DNA of 64,000 bases, from the NCBI GenBank assembly GCA_943369295.1, contig CALRMU020000006.1, forward strand, positions 66,645 through 130,644, given 5' to 3'. Origin of the DNA: JAKRSE01 sp943369295 (lineage in GTDB: Bacteria; Armatimonadota; Fimbriimonadia; Fimbriimonadales; Fimbriimonadaceae). The number at the start of each line of letters is the position of its first letter. The first letter of the stretch is position 1. Both the position numbers and the translations under genes were made by a program. Positions 18,383-25,821 of this stretch are shown piece after piece. Below the pieces are notes generated by a model. That model was given only the letters and a program-made list of their open reading frames with translations, ran no database searches and was not told where the DNA came from.

Positions 18383-19612
18383 TGCTGCGTTAAACTTCCA
18401 CGCCAAAGTGAGGGGAATGATCATCAAGACCCCTGCCACGGCATAAGGAAGAACAGGGTGGATGCCCAGCATCCAATTTCCAGCAATCGGCCCGATGATT
18501 CGGGCCATTGACCCGAGTCCTTGAGTGACGCCAAAAATTCCCCCCTGCATTTCAGGGGGAGTCTGCTGGCTGATGAGACCGCTGAGAATGGGTTGAGAAA
18601 GGCCAGAGCTCAGCCCGAGCCCGACAGCCCCCAAGAGCATGGGAATCCAGGGCCCGAAGAAGGGCACTGAAATCAAAAGGGGCCCTTAGAGAAGGTAGCT
18701 GAACCTGAGCAGAGAGGGCTCGGTGAACTTAGCCAGCAGAACTCGAATGAAGTAGCCCTGCATAAAGGCTGTCGCCACCCCCACAGCAGCAAGGACATAG
18801 GTGCCCTCGGATTGAGTCATGCCAAACCTGATGTTGACCAGATTGAAATAGGTGCTTTCCAGGTTGGTAAAGGCGAAGTTGGCGACGAAAAAGAGGATGA
18901 GCAGGGTGCTGAGGCCAGGCGTCTTAAAGGCAGTAACAAGGCTCTGAAAGTTAAAGGCCTTGGCTTTTTCAGCACCTGGCTTCAATGATTCAGGAAGAGC
19001 AAAAACTACGACCAAAAAGTTGATGAAGCAGAAGGCAGCGGCTGCCATTCCCATCAGGAAAGGCGCCCCTTGAAAAGCAAGCACTTCGGTTTCTCTGGTT
19101 AGCTGCAGCCCTTGGGTGGCTAGGTAAGCCTTGTGGTCAAGCTGACCAAGCAGGCCACCGATAGGGGGCCCTAGAATGAAGCCAAGCCCGAAGGCCATCC
19201 CGATCAGCCCCATAGATTTGCTTCTGTCCTCTGGCTTTGTCACGTCTGCGACATAGGCAAAGGCGACTCCAAGGTTGGCAGCGCTCAATCCCCCCAATGC
19301 CCGGGAAAGAATCATGATCCAGGGTTCAGTGGCAAAGGCGTAGATGCCAAAGCTGGCAACGGCCAAGAGCGAGGTAAAGACCAGGATTCCTCTGCGGCCG
19401 ATCTTGTCGCTCCACCTGCCCATAAGGGGGGCAAAGATAAAGGAAACGATCGAATAAACCGCGATCAGCATGCCCAGCTGGGGGCCAGCTCCGACCAGAA
19501 CCTCTCCTCGCCTTTGAATGTCGGGGATGACAATGCCGAATCCCAGCATGTCGATAAAGACAGTGAGAAAGATGGCAACGAGAGGAGAAAGCTTCTTTTT
19601 GGACATGGGCAC
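18362..19612 (-). pseudogene. MFS (TetA/Bcr-type) efflux transporter with one in-frame stop
   Basis: The frame from 19612 (or the better ATG at 19606, MSKKKLSPLVAIFLTVFIDM) runs for about 308 codons to a TAA at 18686-18688. It then continues in the same frame to 18362 with the expected last third of a drug:proton antiporter (GLGSGLSQP-like GLGLSSGLSQPILSGLI, PPEMQGGIFG). Joined, it is about 415 codons, the normal length of TetA-like carriers. Family motif A is present (GRWSDKIGRRG). The frame is kept, so the break is a substitution (for example TTA Leu to TAA), not an indel. It may be a pseudogene, a sequence error, or a readthrough site. A TetR-type palindrome lies upstream. Confidence 0.8.
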
Positions 19613-19652
19613 GCCAAACTCATCTTCTCCGGCTGCGAAGAGGCAGACCCTT

Positions 19653-19682
19653 ATTCTATCATACTGACCGAACGTTCAATCA
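19653..19682 (-). promoter_or_regulatory. Promoter with TetR-like palindrome upstream of the MFS gene
   Basis: On the minus strand a TTGAAC -35 (19674-19679) and TAGAAT -10 (19653-19658) are 15 bp apart. The -35 lies inside the palindrome TGANNGAACGTTCNNTCA at 19665-19682, a form common for TetR-family repressors of efflux pumps. No tetR gene is visible nearby. Confidence 0.55.
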
Positions 19683-19704
19683 AGGCTCTCAAGATTTCAG
19701 TCTC

Positions 19705-20796
19705 TCATTTCCGCACAGCTGTTTCGGATGCCACAGCCCGATAGATATCTAAAGTTATGGCGGCAGTTGCCTCCCAAGAAAAGTCTCCGAGACGCTTCGT
19801 CCCCTTGATCACAAGGCTTTCGCGTTCTGCTGGACTGCTTAAGAGGTCAGCGACTGCCACTGCCCAATCGGCTGCCTCCCAGCTTTTCATGACCAGACAG
19901 GCATCTTGAGCGACTTCGGGCAGAGCGCCTCCTGAACTGCAGATCACAGGGCAGCCACAGGCGAAGGCTTCCAGCAGTGGAATCCCGAACCCTTCGTGCC
20001 TGGAAGGGCAGAGGTAGAGGTCAGAGCATTGGTAAAGGGCAGTCAGCAGTTCATCGGAGACATAGCCTGTAGCATGAGTGCGCTTGCCGTGGCTCTGGTC
20101 ACCCCAGCCTGGCTTGCCCGTGACTACCAGTTTATGAGGCAGGCTGTCAGGAAGAAGATCGGCCGCTGCCATCGCCAGCTCCATGTTCTTCCTTGGCCAC
20201 CGTGTCCCGGCCGTCATCATGTAGGGGCCTTCAATTCCCGCTTCCTTCACCAATCTGCGGGCTTCCTCTAGTGGGTGCGGCTGAATGCCTTCTCCCACCG
20301 AGTTGTAGGTGACATGAACTTTGTGCGCTGACCCAGGAATGAACTGCTCGATCTCCCTTTTCGTCGTTTCAGAAACCGCAATCACAGCCTTCGCTCGCCG
20401 AACCGAACTGGGCACGCTTTTTTGGAGCAGAAAACGATCTTTGGGCTGAAACCACTCTGGGCCAACAAAAAAGCTCACATCATGGACTGTCGTCACTCCG
20501 CCCTGGGCGAGAGGAGAGAGGCTGTACTGGGTGTGAAGTACAGGACACCCGCGATTTTTTGCATAGAGCGGAAGAGTGACAAAGCTCCACCATCTGCCTT
20601 TGCCCGGTAGAACGACCCATTCAATTCTAGGATCATCGGGAATCTCTGGCGGCTTTTCTGTGTTGGAACAAAGAAGAAGGTGAAAGTCGCCTTTCAGCTT
20701 GGAAAAACCAGAAACCAAGCCACGCCAATAGCTGGCGTCGCCCGTGCTCCTGGTGCCAATCAGCCTGGCATCCAAAGCCGCAAGGGGACTTTTCAT
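19705..20796 (-). CDS. Glycosyltransferase family 4 (GT-B) protein
   Basis: 363 residues, standard for GT4 enzymes. The C-terminal nucleotide-sugar domain is clear: TAGTRWPRKNM, then SRHEGFGIPLLEAFACGCPV, which is the E-x7-E motif, followed by GGALPEV. The N-terminal half has the usual HTQYSLSPL and TVHDVSFF segments. It transfers a sugar from a nucleotide donor onto a glycan or lipid in the cytoplasm. Donor and acceptor cannot be read from the sequence. It lies upstream of the MFS gene on the same strand, with 92 bases between them that hold a separate promoter. Confidence 0.9.
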   Translation of the reverse strand: MKSPLAALDARLIGTRSTGDASYWRGLVSGFSKLKGDFHLLLCSNTEKPPEIPDDPRIEWVVLPGKGRWWSFVTLPLYAKNRGCPVLHTQYSLSPLAQGGVTTVHDVSFFVGPEWFQPKDRFLLQKSVPSSVRRAKAVIAVSETTKREIEQFIPGSAHKVHVTYNSVGEGIQPHPLEEARRLVKEAGIEGPYMMTAGTRWPRKNMELAMAAADLLPDSLPHKLVVTGKPGWGDQSHGKRTHATGYVSDELLTALYQCSDLYLCPSRHEGFGIPLLEAFACGCPVICSSGGALPEVAQDACLVMKSWEAADWAVAVADLLSSPAERESLVIKGTKRLGDFSWEATAAITLDIYRAVASETAVRK

Positions 20797-20847
20797 GTTT
20801 CTCCTTAGTCAACCTTTACTCTTGCCATCATAATTCCAACAAACGTC

Positions 20848-21261
20848 ATGAATCAGAAAAAGGCCCCCGTCACCCTTTTGGCCGCAGTCGTGGTCATGGT
20901 CCTCGTAGGAGGAATCGTCAACGCCACCGGCTTTCTGCAGGATCCTGGCCGCTTTTTCCGCAAGGCTCCCGAAGCTCCCAAGGATGTTGCTCCTAAGGAG
21001 CTGACCGATGCTCAGAAGGAGCAGAACAAGCAGAGCCTTCAGGCCGCTGCCCGGAGTCGTGGTTCTGGAAGACCTCAAGAAGACGGGATGGAAATGGTCA
21101 ATGGCGTCCCCAAGGATCCTTCGATTTTGATCCCCGACATCCAGGTGACCAAGCCCCAGATCAACGATTCGAACATCAGCGCCCAGTGGTACCGCGAAGA
21201 ATCTCGTCAGAAGAAGATGACTGAAGAGAAGGAGCGCGAGCGACAGGCTGCAGGCTCATAA
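20848..21261 (+). CDS. Small membrane-anchored protein of unknown function
   Basis: 137 residues: a short basic start, one membrane helix at about 8-27, then a charged, probably disordered stretch with many Lys, Glu, Ala and Gln, and a highly charged end. No family recognised. The likely promoter has a CATAAT -10 box at 20829-20834, 13 nt before the ATG, and the gene is closed by a strong hairpin at 21284. It is a single-gene unit divergent from the GT4 gene. Confidence 0.65.
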   Translation: MNQKKAPVTLLAAVVVMVLVGGIVNATGFLQDPGRFFRKAPEAPKDVAPKELTDAQKEQNKQSLQAAARSRGSGRPQEDGMEMVNGVPKDPSILIPDIQVTKPQINDSNISAQWYREESRQKKMTEEKERERQAAGS

Positions 21262-21283
21262 TCATCTTTCAAGGCACATAAGC

Positions 21284-21323
21284 AAAAAATGATCCAGTCC
21301 GAGTCGGGCTGGATCATTTTTTT
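21284..21323. terminator. Bidirectional intrinsic terminator
   Basis: Arms AAAAAATGATCCAG (21284-21297) and CTGGATCATTTTTT (21309-21322) are perfect complements around an 11-nt loop. The A-run and T-run on the two sides make it usable by the gene 20848-21261 and by the convergent mqnA unit. Confidence 0.92.
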
Positions 21324-21333
21324 CCTGCTTACG

Positions 21334-22158
21334 CTACAGGCCCTTGATCAACTCTTTGTGCTTTAAGAGAGCCTTTGATCTCGACCAAAATTCCTCTCTC
21401 CCTTGCTTCATTTGGTGGGAGAGGCGGTAGATCATGACTGCGTTCAGATAGTGATCCAGTCTCTCTCGCGTCCAGCCTGACTCGAAAACTGCCTGATCTA
21501 GAGTTGCGGAGCGCCGCCCCACAGAAAAGCTTGACACTGAAACATCCGGAGGCATAGCCCCGCACCCAGAAAGCTCATAGGCTTTCTCAAGCAGGCTGGG
21601 AAGAGCGGGGTCGAAACCAGGAGAGCCAATCCAGCCAGCCCAGACAAAAGGAAGACCGGTTAGTTCCTTCCAGCCCTGACCTAAATCCAAAACCTCCAAG
21701 CCATCAGAAGGGGCCGTCATGCCGATGTCCCCGATGAGGAGGCAGGCGTCGGCCTCAGCCAGCATCTCCGATTGAACGGGGGGGTGGGTGAAGGTCTCTG
21801 GTTTGATCCCAAAAAGGCCTTCCAGGAGAATCAGGGCCAGAACGTTGGAAGTCATGGACGACTGATCCAAAGCCACTCGTCGAATCCTGCTAAAGGGCAC
21901 TTGGCTGAAGAGGCGAACGCTCTCGACCGGGCCATCGCTGCCAATGCAAAGGTCGCCAATCCAGGTTCTATTCGGTCTTTGAATCGCCTCGATCGAAGAG
22001 ACCAAAACCGCCTGAGCCTCGCCGGAATCCAGCAGAGAAGGGAGCGAGGATGGCGGAGCAGAAAGAAGCTGAACTTCAGACCCCGAGGCTTCTTCAAGGC
22101 CGAAGACCAGAGGATAGGCGTTAACGTAGGGGACCGTGGCCAGAGTCATTTTCGCCAT
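21334..22158 (-). CDS. mqnA: Chorismate dehydratase MqnA (futalosine menaquinone pathway)
   Basis: 274 residues, periplasmic-binding-protein fold. MqnA removes water from chorismate to give 3-(1-carboxyvinyloxy)benzoate, the first step of the futalosine route to menaquinone. Typical wording: VPYVNAYPLVFGL at the N-terminus, LDQSSMTSNVLALILL, LLIGDIGM and ELTGLPFVWAGWIG. No other mqn gene is in the window. It is the last gene of a minus-strand run (phosphodiester glycosidase, GT2, methyltransferase, mqnA) with gaps of 5 to 18 bases. Confidence 0.93.
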   Translation of the reverse strand: MAKMTLATVPYVNAYPLVFGLEEASGSEVQLLSAPPSSLPSLLDSGEAQAVLVSSIEAIQRPNRTWIGDLCIGSDGPVESVRLFSQVPFSRIRRVALDQSSMTSNVLALILLEGLFGIKPETFTHPPVQSEMLAEADACLLIGDIGMTAPSDGLEVLDLGQGWKELTGLPFVWAGWIGSPGFDPALPSLLEKAYELSGCGAMPPDVSVSSFSVGRRSATLDQAVFESGWTRERLDHYLNAVMIYRLSHQMKQGREEFWSRSKALLKHKELIKGL

Positions 22159-22163
22159 CCTGT

Positions 22164-22937
22164 TTAATCCTTACTACGGAGCGACTCACCCTTGTGAAGT
22201 GCCAAAGGGGCCTTGGCTGGGTCGCGCATGGCGACGGCACAGACACTCGAACCCCAAGGCAGGCGGATTTTGGTCATGAGCTTGGCTTCAAAAGCCATGA
22301 TTTTGAGCAGAAGTCGGTTCAGCCCAGTCGAGACCTTAGGCAGCTTAACCTCAGGCTCTCGGCGTTGGAGTTTTTCTGCCAATCGAATCGCCACGACCAG
22401 GGGGAAGAAGAAGAAGACTCCGCAGCTCAGCCGCACGACCTTGAATCCGGCCGCTTCTAGGCGGGTTTTCAGCATTCTGGGCGTGTAGCGCCTAAAGTGG
22501 TGCAGAGCCACGTCGTGGGGCCCCCAGAGCCATTGAAAGGCGGGCACGTTGATGATGACGATTCCACCCGGTTCCAGCACTCGGCAGATTTCCGCCATGG
22601 CCTTGGTGTCATCCGGCACGTGCTCAAGAGTGTCCAGTGTGATGACGGCTCGAAAAGAAGCATCGGGGAGGGGCAAGGCTTGAGCATCCGCCTCGTGAAG
22701 ATTTTTAAGGCCGCGTGACCGGCAGAACTCCAGGGCCAGGGGACTGAAATCGACCCCTGAGGCATCGCGGGTCTCCTGTAGAGACTGGAGGAGAGCACCT
22801 GTGCCGCATCCGAGGTCGAGAACCTTGCCTTCGGGGCAGAACTCTTCCAGCCATTCTTGAGCCATTAGACGGCGGGAAACAAACCACCAATAGTGGTCCT
22901 CCAGCTCCCTCATACGGGGGTATTCGTCTGCGTTGAT
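22164..22937 (-). CDS. Class I SAM-dependent methyltransferase, probable AUC start
   Basis: 257 residues if translation starts at ATC 22937-22935; the first ATG (22913) gives 249. The Rossmann SAM site is clear (VLDLGCGTGALLQSL), with the acidic loop SGVDFSPLALEF, motif TLDTLEHVPDD and LEPGGIVIINVPAF. The N-terminal WWF-SRR segment and the wording before it (NADEYPRMRELEDHYWWF) are a conserved block in this type of methyltransferase, which often modifies glycans or sits in polysaccharide clusters. The block begins at the ATC codon, which has a perfect AAGGAGG site 5 nt before it. Its neighbours are a GT2 enzyme and MqnA. The substrate is unknown. Confidence 0.85.
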   Translation of the reverse strand: MNADEYPRMRELEDHYWWFVSRRLMAQEWLEEFCPEGKVLDLGCGTGALLQSLQETRDASGVDFSPLALEFCRSRGLKNLHEADAQALPLPDASFRAVITLDTLEHVPDDTKAMAEICRVLEPGGIVIINVPAFQWLWGPHDVALHHFRRYTPRMLKTRLEAAGFKVVRLSCGVFFFFPLVVAIRLAEKLQRREPEVKLPKVSTGLNRLLLKIMAFEAKLMTKIRLPWGSSVCAVAMRDPAKAPLALHKGESLRSKD

Positions 22938-22949
22938 GCTGGCCTCCTT
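22935..22949 (-). promoter_or_regulatory. Perfect Shine-Dalgarno placed before an ATC codon
   Basis: On the minus strand AAGGAGG (22943-22949), a 5-nt spacer CCAGC, then ATC (22935-22937). No ATG, GTG or TTG exists in frame between this site and the ATG at 22913, which lies 29 nt beyond the site and is too far for it. Confidence 0.65.
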
Positions 22950-22955
22950 GGTTGT

Positions 22956-23717
22956 TTAGCCCTTGGGTGAAAGCTGCTGAGCTTCGGGGTTGGGGCTGAT
23001 TCGCTTTTTCTTTCCGGCCAAGCGAAGGGCAAAAAGCTGCTTCAGCATCTTAGGGGCTTCTTTCATGGGTTCAAACTTGCTGCCTTCCATGTGTCGCCAC
23101 CTCACTCCGACTTCGATAATTTCGTAGCCAAGGTCACGCGCAATCATCATGGTTTCAAAGTCAAAACCCCAGCCATCGAGCTTGGCCCGACCGAAGATAT
23201 CCTTCGCTGCCTTTTGACTGAAGAGCTTAAACCCGCACTGGGTGTCTTTGATTCCCCAGACTCCCACGGCCTGAATGAACTTGTTAAAGATTCTGCCTCC
23301 CCATTCTCGCCACAGGGGCTGGCGGACTTCGAGCTGGCTCTCCCGAAGCGGGCGGCTGCCGATGATGACCTCGCCCTCTTTGGTTTTGGCCATCAGCTTG
23401 TCCAGCTCTTCAATGGGGGTTGCCAGGTCGGCATCGCTGAACAGAACCCAGTCGGCATCGACCTGTAAGATTCCTCTGCGAACCACGTAGCCCTTGCCCC
23501 GGTTGGGCTGAGAATCGTCGAGCGTCACTCTCGGTTCGGCTTGAGATTTCGCCTTCACGATGGACTGAGTGGCATCTTTGCTGCCATCGCTCACCACCAC
23601 AATCTGCCAGGTATAGCTCTGCTTCGCCAAGTGATCACAAATGGCGTCCAGCGTCGGGCTGAGTCGTTCTTCCTCGTTATAAGCGGGAATCACGACGGCA
23701 AGGAAGGTCCTGGCCAA
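22956..23717 (-). CDS. Dolichyl-phosphate glucose synthase-like GT2 glycosyltransferase
   Basis: About 253 residues from a TTG at 23717; the frame is open to 23798, but that part overlaps the gene before it and carries no family signal. Motifs: FLAVVIPAYNEEERL, VVVSDGSKDAT, the DXD-type FSDADLATPIEEL, and GFKLFSQKAAK with the aromatic stretch GWGFDFETM. This pattern matches the Alg5/DPG synthase branch of GT2, which transfers a hexose from a nucleotide sugar to a polyprenyl phosphate on the cytoplasmic side of the membrane. The C-terminus is basic. It sits between a phosphodiester glycosidase gene and a methyltransferase gene. Confidence 0.88.
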   Translation of the reverse strand: MARTFLAVVIPAYNEEERLSPTLDAICDHLAKQSYTWQIVVVSDGSKDATQSIVKAKSQAEPRVTLDDSQPNRGKGYVVRRGILQVDADWVLFSDADLATPIEELDKLMAKTKEGEVIIGSRPLRESQLEVRQPLWREWGGRIFNKFIQAVGVWGIKDTQCGFKLFSQKAAKDIFGRAKLDGWGFDFETMMIARDLGYEIIEVGVRWRHMEGSKFEPMKEAPKMLKQLFALRLAGKKKRISPNPEAQQLSPKG

Positions 23718-23730
23718 GGCGAGGGGGAGT

Positions 23731-24507
23731 CTACCAGAGGCCCTGGTTTTGGGCCAGTGACGGTGGCCTGAAAGCGATCGGCCCTCCCGCCTTAACAACC
23801 AAAAGGTTAGAGAGGGGGCGCCGCGTCGAGATCACCATTTGACCTCGGTAGTAGAGCATGGTCGAACCGCCTCCGTCGAGGCTGATGGCATCTACGGCTC
23901 CCATTTGAACCATGGCTCGACCAAACTTGCTGAGGGTCATGGGCTTGGCTGTCGCCATGAGAATCAGCTTTCCGTGCTTGGTCAATCCGGCGCCGGTTCG
24001 TGGGGCGCTTCCCCAGATTCTTGGGTCGCGGAAGCCCTGGGATTTAGGGTCTGGGCTCACCACACCTTCCCTTACCAGCCTGACCGCGCCTCTGAGGCCA
24101 AACCTAAAAGGCAGCCAGTCAATCTCTCGTCCGAAAGGAGCATCGATGATTGAAGCGGCTCCGTTCCAGTCGATTCCCAAGGCTGTGCCTCGTCTACCCT
24201 GGCTTACCAAAGTGCCATCGACTAGAACTTCGGCGATGGGGCGGCCAGTTTCCCAGGCGAAAAAGGTGCCTGTCACTGCGGCAATCGGCTGGCCCATCCC
24301 GATCAGCTTCCAGGGTGAGACAAGCTGCTCGGTGTGGACGACTTCGGCAGAAACGAGCCCACTGTTGAGGTCGGCGATGATGGCGTGATGCCAGGAACCT
24401 TCAATCTTCTTGCTGATTCGAGCCACTGGCTCGGCCCACGCTGCCTGTGAAAATGCCGCTCCCAGCAGAGTCAGGATCAAGGCCGTTCTTTTTCCAGGGT
24501 TCAGCAT
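23731..24507 (-). CDS. Exported phosphodiester glycosidase (NAGPA-domain) family protein
   Basis: About 258 residues from the ATG at 24507, where a Sec signal peptide starts (MLNPGKRTALILTLLGAAFSQAAWA). The frame is open another 60 codons upstream, but that part reaches into the repeat cluster and lacks signal features. Family motifs are AAVTGTFFAWETGRPIAEV, RTGAGLTKHGKLIL and AISLDGGGSTMLYYRG. NAGPA-type domains remove GlcNAc from phosphodiester-linked GlcNAc; bacterial members act on cell-wall or capsule glycans. Its position before a polyprenyl-sugar synthase-type enzyme fits a role in surface glycan turnover. Confidence 0.88.
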   Translation of the reverse strand: MLNPGKRTALILTLLGAAFSQAAWAEPVARISKKIEGSWHHAIIADLNSGLVSAEVVHTEQLVSPWKLIGMGQPIAAVTGTFFAWETGRPIAEVLVDGTLVSQGRRGTALGIDWNGAASIIDAPFGREIDWLPFRFGLRGAVRLVREGVVSPDPKSQGFRDPRIWGSAPRTGAGLTKHGKLILMATAKPMTLSKFGRAMVQMGAVDAISLDGGGSTMLYYRGQMVISTRRPLSNLLVVKAGGPIAFRPPSLAQNQGLW

Positions 24508-24720
24508 CGCCTCACGACTGTACTCAATTTTGATCGGGCTTGACGAATCTTTAACCTGGCGGCTGGGTTGAGGAGTCGTGGTTTTGGATTCGGGATGAGT
24601 GCAGGGGCTGGCTGGCCTTAGGTTAAAGAGTGATAGTTCCGGGGCTCCTGCTAGCGGGGCATCCTCGGTCACCTCAAGCTTTGTCAAGAGGAGGGACTGT
24701 CTCCTTCTGCATGTGATGTG

Positions 24721-24750
24721 TGGCCTGGTTCAGCTCTGCTGAGCCAGGAA
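24721..24750 (-). repeat. Palindromic element, inverted copy (family P)
   Basis: Hairpin CCTGGTTCAGC-TCT-GCTGAGCCAGG. Compared with the other three copies the stem carries a T-A to C-G change on both sides, so base pairing is kept by covariation. Confidence 0.85.
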
Positions 24751-24755
24751 TGAGG

Positions 24756-24822
24756 GGCTGCCAATGCCGTCCGGAATGAACCCCTTCGAGTGGCTCCGAG
24801 GGACGAGGAGACGCTCGATGGG
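24756..24822 (+). repeat. 67-bp repeat family Q, copy 1
   Basis: Matches 24917-24983 with 3 mismatches in 67. It contains outer arms CCCCTTCGAG and CTCGATGGGG (9 of 10 pair) and an inner CTCC/GGAG pair, so it can form a nested hairpin, like a REP element. Confidence 0.85.
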
Positions 24823-24840
24823 AAGCAAGGAAATAACCCC

Positions 24841-24906
24841 CGGTCACCCTGATTCGAAAAACTAAGCTCTGCATTCCTGGCTTAGCAGAGCTAAACCAGG
24901 CCACAG
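24841..24906 (+). repeat. 66-bp direct repeat with family P palindrome, copy 1
   Basis: Identical over 66 bases to 25114-25179. It holds the family P hairpin (24874-24903: CCTGGCTTAGC-AGA-GCTAAACCAGG) and a second, competing 8-bp hairpin AGCTCTGC/GCAGAGCT (24865-24872 and 24885-24892). Confidence 0.92.
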
Positions 24907-24916
24907 CTACGTTGGC

Positions 24917-24983
24917 GGCTGCCAAGCCCGTCCGGAACGAACCCCTTCGAGTGGCTCCGAGGGACGAGGAGACGCTCGATGGG
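24917..24983 (+). repeat. 67-bp repeat family Q, copy 2
   Basis: Second copy of the element at 24756-24822, same orientation, 161 bases further on, with three substitutions. Confidence 0.85.
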
Positions 24984-24997
24984 GAGAAAAGGAAAAA

Positions 24998-25068
24998 CCC
25001 CTTCCATCTGGGCCGGCTTCACACTGCAAATGGGTCTGCGATGGAAGGGGAAGGGGAAGGGGAAGGGG
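24998..25068 (+). repeat. Long hairpin with overlapping G-quadruplex motif
   Basis: Arms CCCCTTCCATC (24998-25008) and GATGGAAGGGG (25040-25050) pair perfectly across a 31-nt loop. The right arm runs into GGGG-AA-GGGG-AA-GGGG-AA-GGGG (25047-25068), four tracts of four G with 2-nt loops. The first G-tract is shared, so hairpin and quadruplex exclude each other. Confidence 0.85.
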
Positions 25069-25113
25069 TTGGCTCGCTTAAGGGCACGTGGTGATGAATC
25101 CGGGGCACATCCT

Positions 25114-25179
25114 CGGTCACCCTGATTCGAAAAACTAAGCTCTGCATTCCTGGCTTAGCAGAGCTAAACCAGGCCACAG
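25114..25179 (+). repeat. 66-bp direct repeat with family P palindrome, copy 2
   Basis: Exact copy of 24841-24906 at a distance of 273 bases; family P hairpin at 25147-25176. It lies just after the stop of the minus-strand gene 25223-25690. Confidence 0.92.
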
Positions 25180-25222
25180 ATACATGAACTGAGGGCAGAA
25201 CACATCCAGACCCAAAATCCAA

Positions 25223-25690
25223 TCAGAGAGCCAGGGGCCTCTTCCGATTCTTCCTGTCTTCTTCCTCAATCAGCTTGACTGTCTGGCGAAAGACAGTCCA
25301 GTACTTGCTCTCAGGGTCAAGGCCATGCCAAAGGTTCTGGCTGGCATCGGCCAGCTCAATGTACCGGCCAAACATGCACCAGGCAATTTCTCGGCGAACA
25401 ATGCCGCTCGAAGCCATGAGGCCGACCTCTTCAAGAAATCCGATGAAGTTCCGTCTTTCCTGCTTCGGGATTTCCTGAAGGCCAGGATCATCTGTGATCA
25501 AGAGCTCCTGAATTCTTCTAAAGTCTCGATCTTCAAGAAATCGGCGCCGCAGCTCAACAAAGTGCGTGGCCCGGTCGGCTCGGTTCTTCTTACGGTACTC
25601 CCAGCCGCTGGCAAAAAGGCCAATCAGGGTGACCGCTCCGGCCACGATGATCGAAACATCCTTTATAAAGGTCAGCAGACCCTGATCCAT
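25223..25690 (-). CDS. Small membrane-anchored protein of unknown function
   Basis: 155 residues. One N-terminal membrane helix (about 9-29) is followed by a basic stretch (YRKKNRADRATHFVELRRRF) and a helical cytoplasmic domain with conserved-looking segments GFLEEVGLMASSGIV and YWTVFRQTV. This layout is common in small single-helix proteins of accessory regions, similar in style to DUF4760-type proteins, but I cannot assign a family. The gene stands alone between the repeat cluster and the GH109-type gene. Confidence 0.7.
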   Translation of the reverse strand: MDQGLLTFIKDVSIIVAGAVTLIGLFASGWEYRKKNRADRATHFVELRRRFLEDRDFRRIQELLITDDPGLQEIPKQERRNFIGFLEEVGLMASSGIVRREIAWCMFGRYIELADASQNLWHGLDPESKYWTVFRQTVKLIEEEDRKNRKRPLAL

Positions 25691-25821
25691 GTTACGGCAG
25701 AGTCTGGCAGGTCACAAGTGGGGGTTCTTGGCCCTCCAGGGCAAGGGTTCCGGGTCCATCTGTGGCTGTAAGTCAAGGAACGCCGCTTGACCCCACTTCA
25801 CAGAAAGGGCCATCATGGAGG

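Larger units (their letters stand above)
24508..25222. other. Gene-free 715-bp stretch filled with palindromic repeats
   Basis: No open frame here shows coding signs. The stretch holds two 66-bp identical direct repeats, two 67-bp near-identical repeats, an inverted copy of the first repeat's hairpin, and a long hairpin that contains four G-tracts. Each is listed separately. Confidence 0.85.

Noticed and set aside
24508..24687. 60-codon N-terminal extension of the phosphodiester glycosidase
   Set aside because: It would bury the signal peptide and reaches into repeat DNA; the ATG at 24507 starts a good signal sequence.
24912..25094. 60-codon frame in the repeat cluster (with a GEGEGEG stretch)
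   Set aside because: It is the translation of the G-tract and repeats; no ribosome site, composition not protein-like.
24508..25222. CRISPR array
   Set aside because: Repeats are only two copies each, of different families, long and palindromic, without regular spacers or cas genes.
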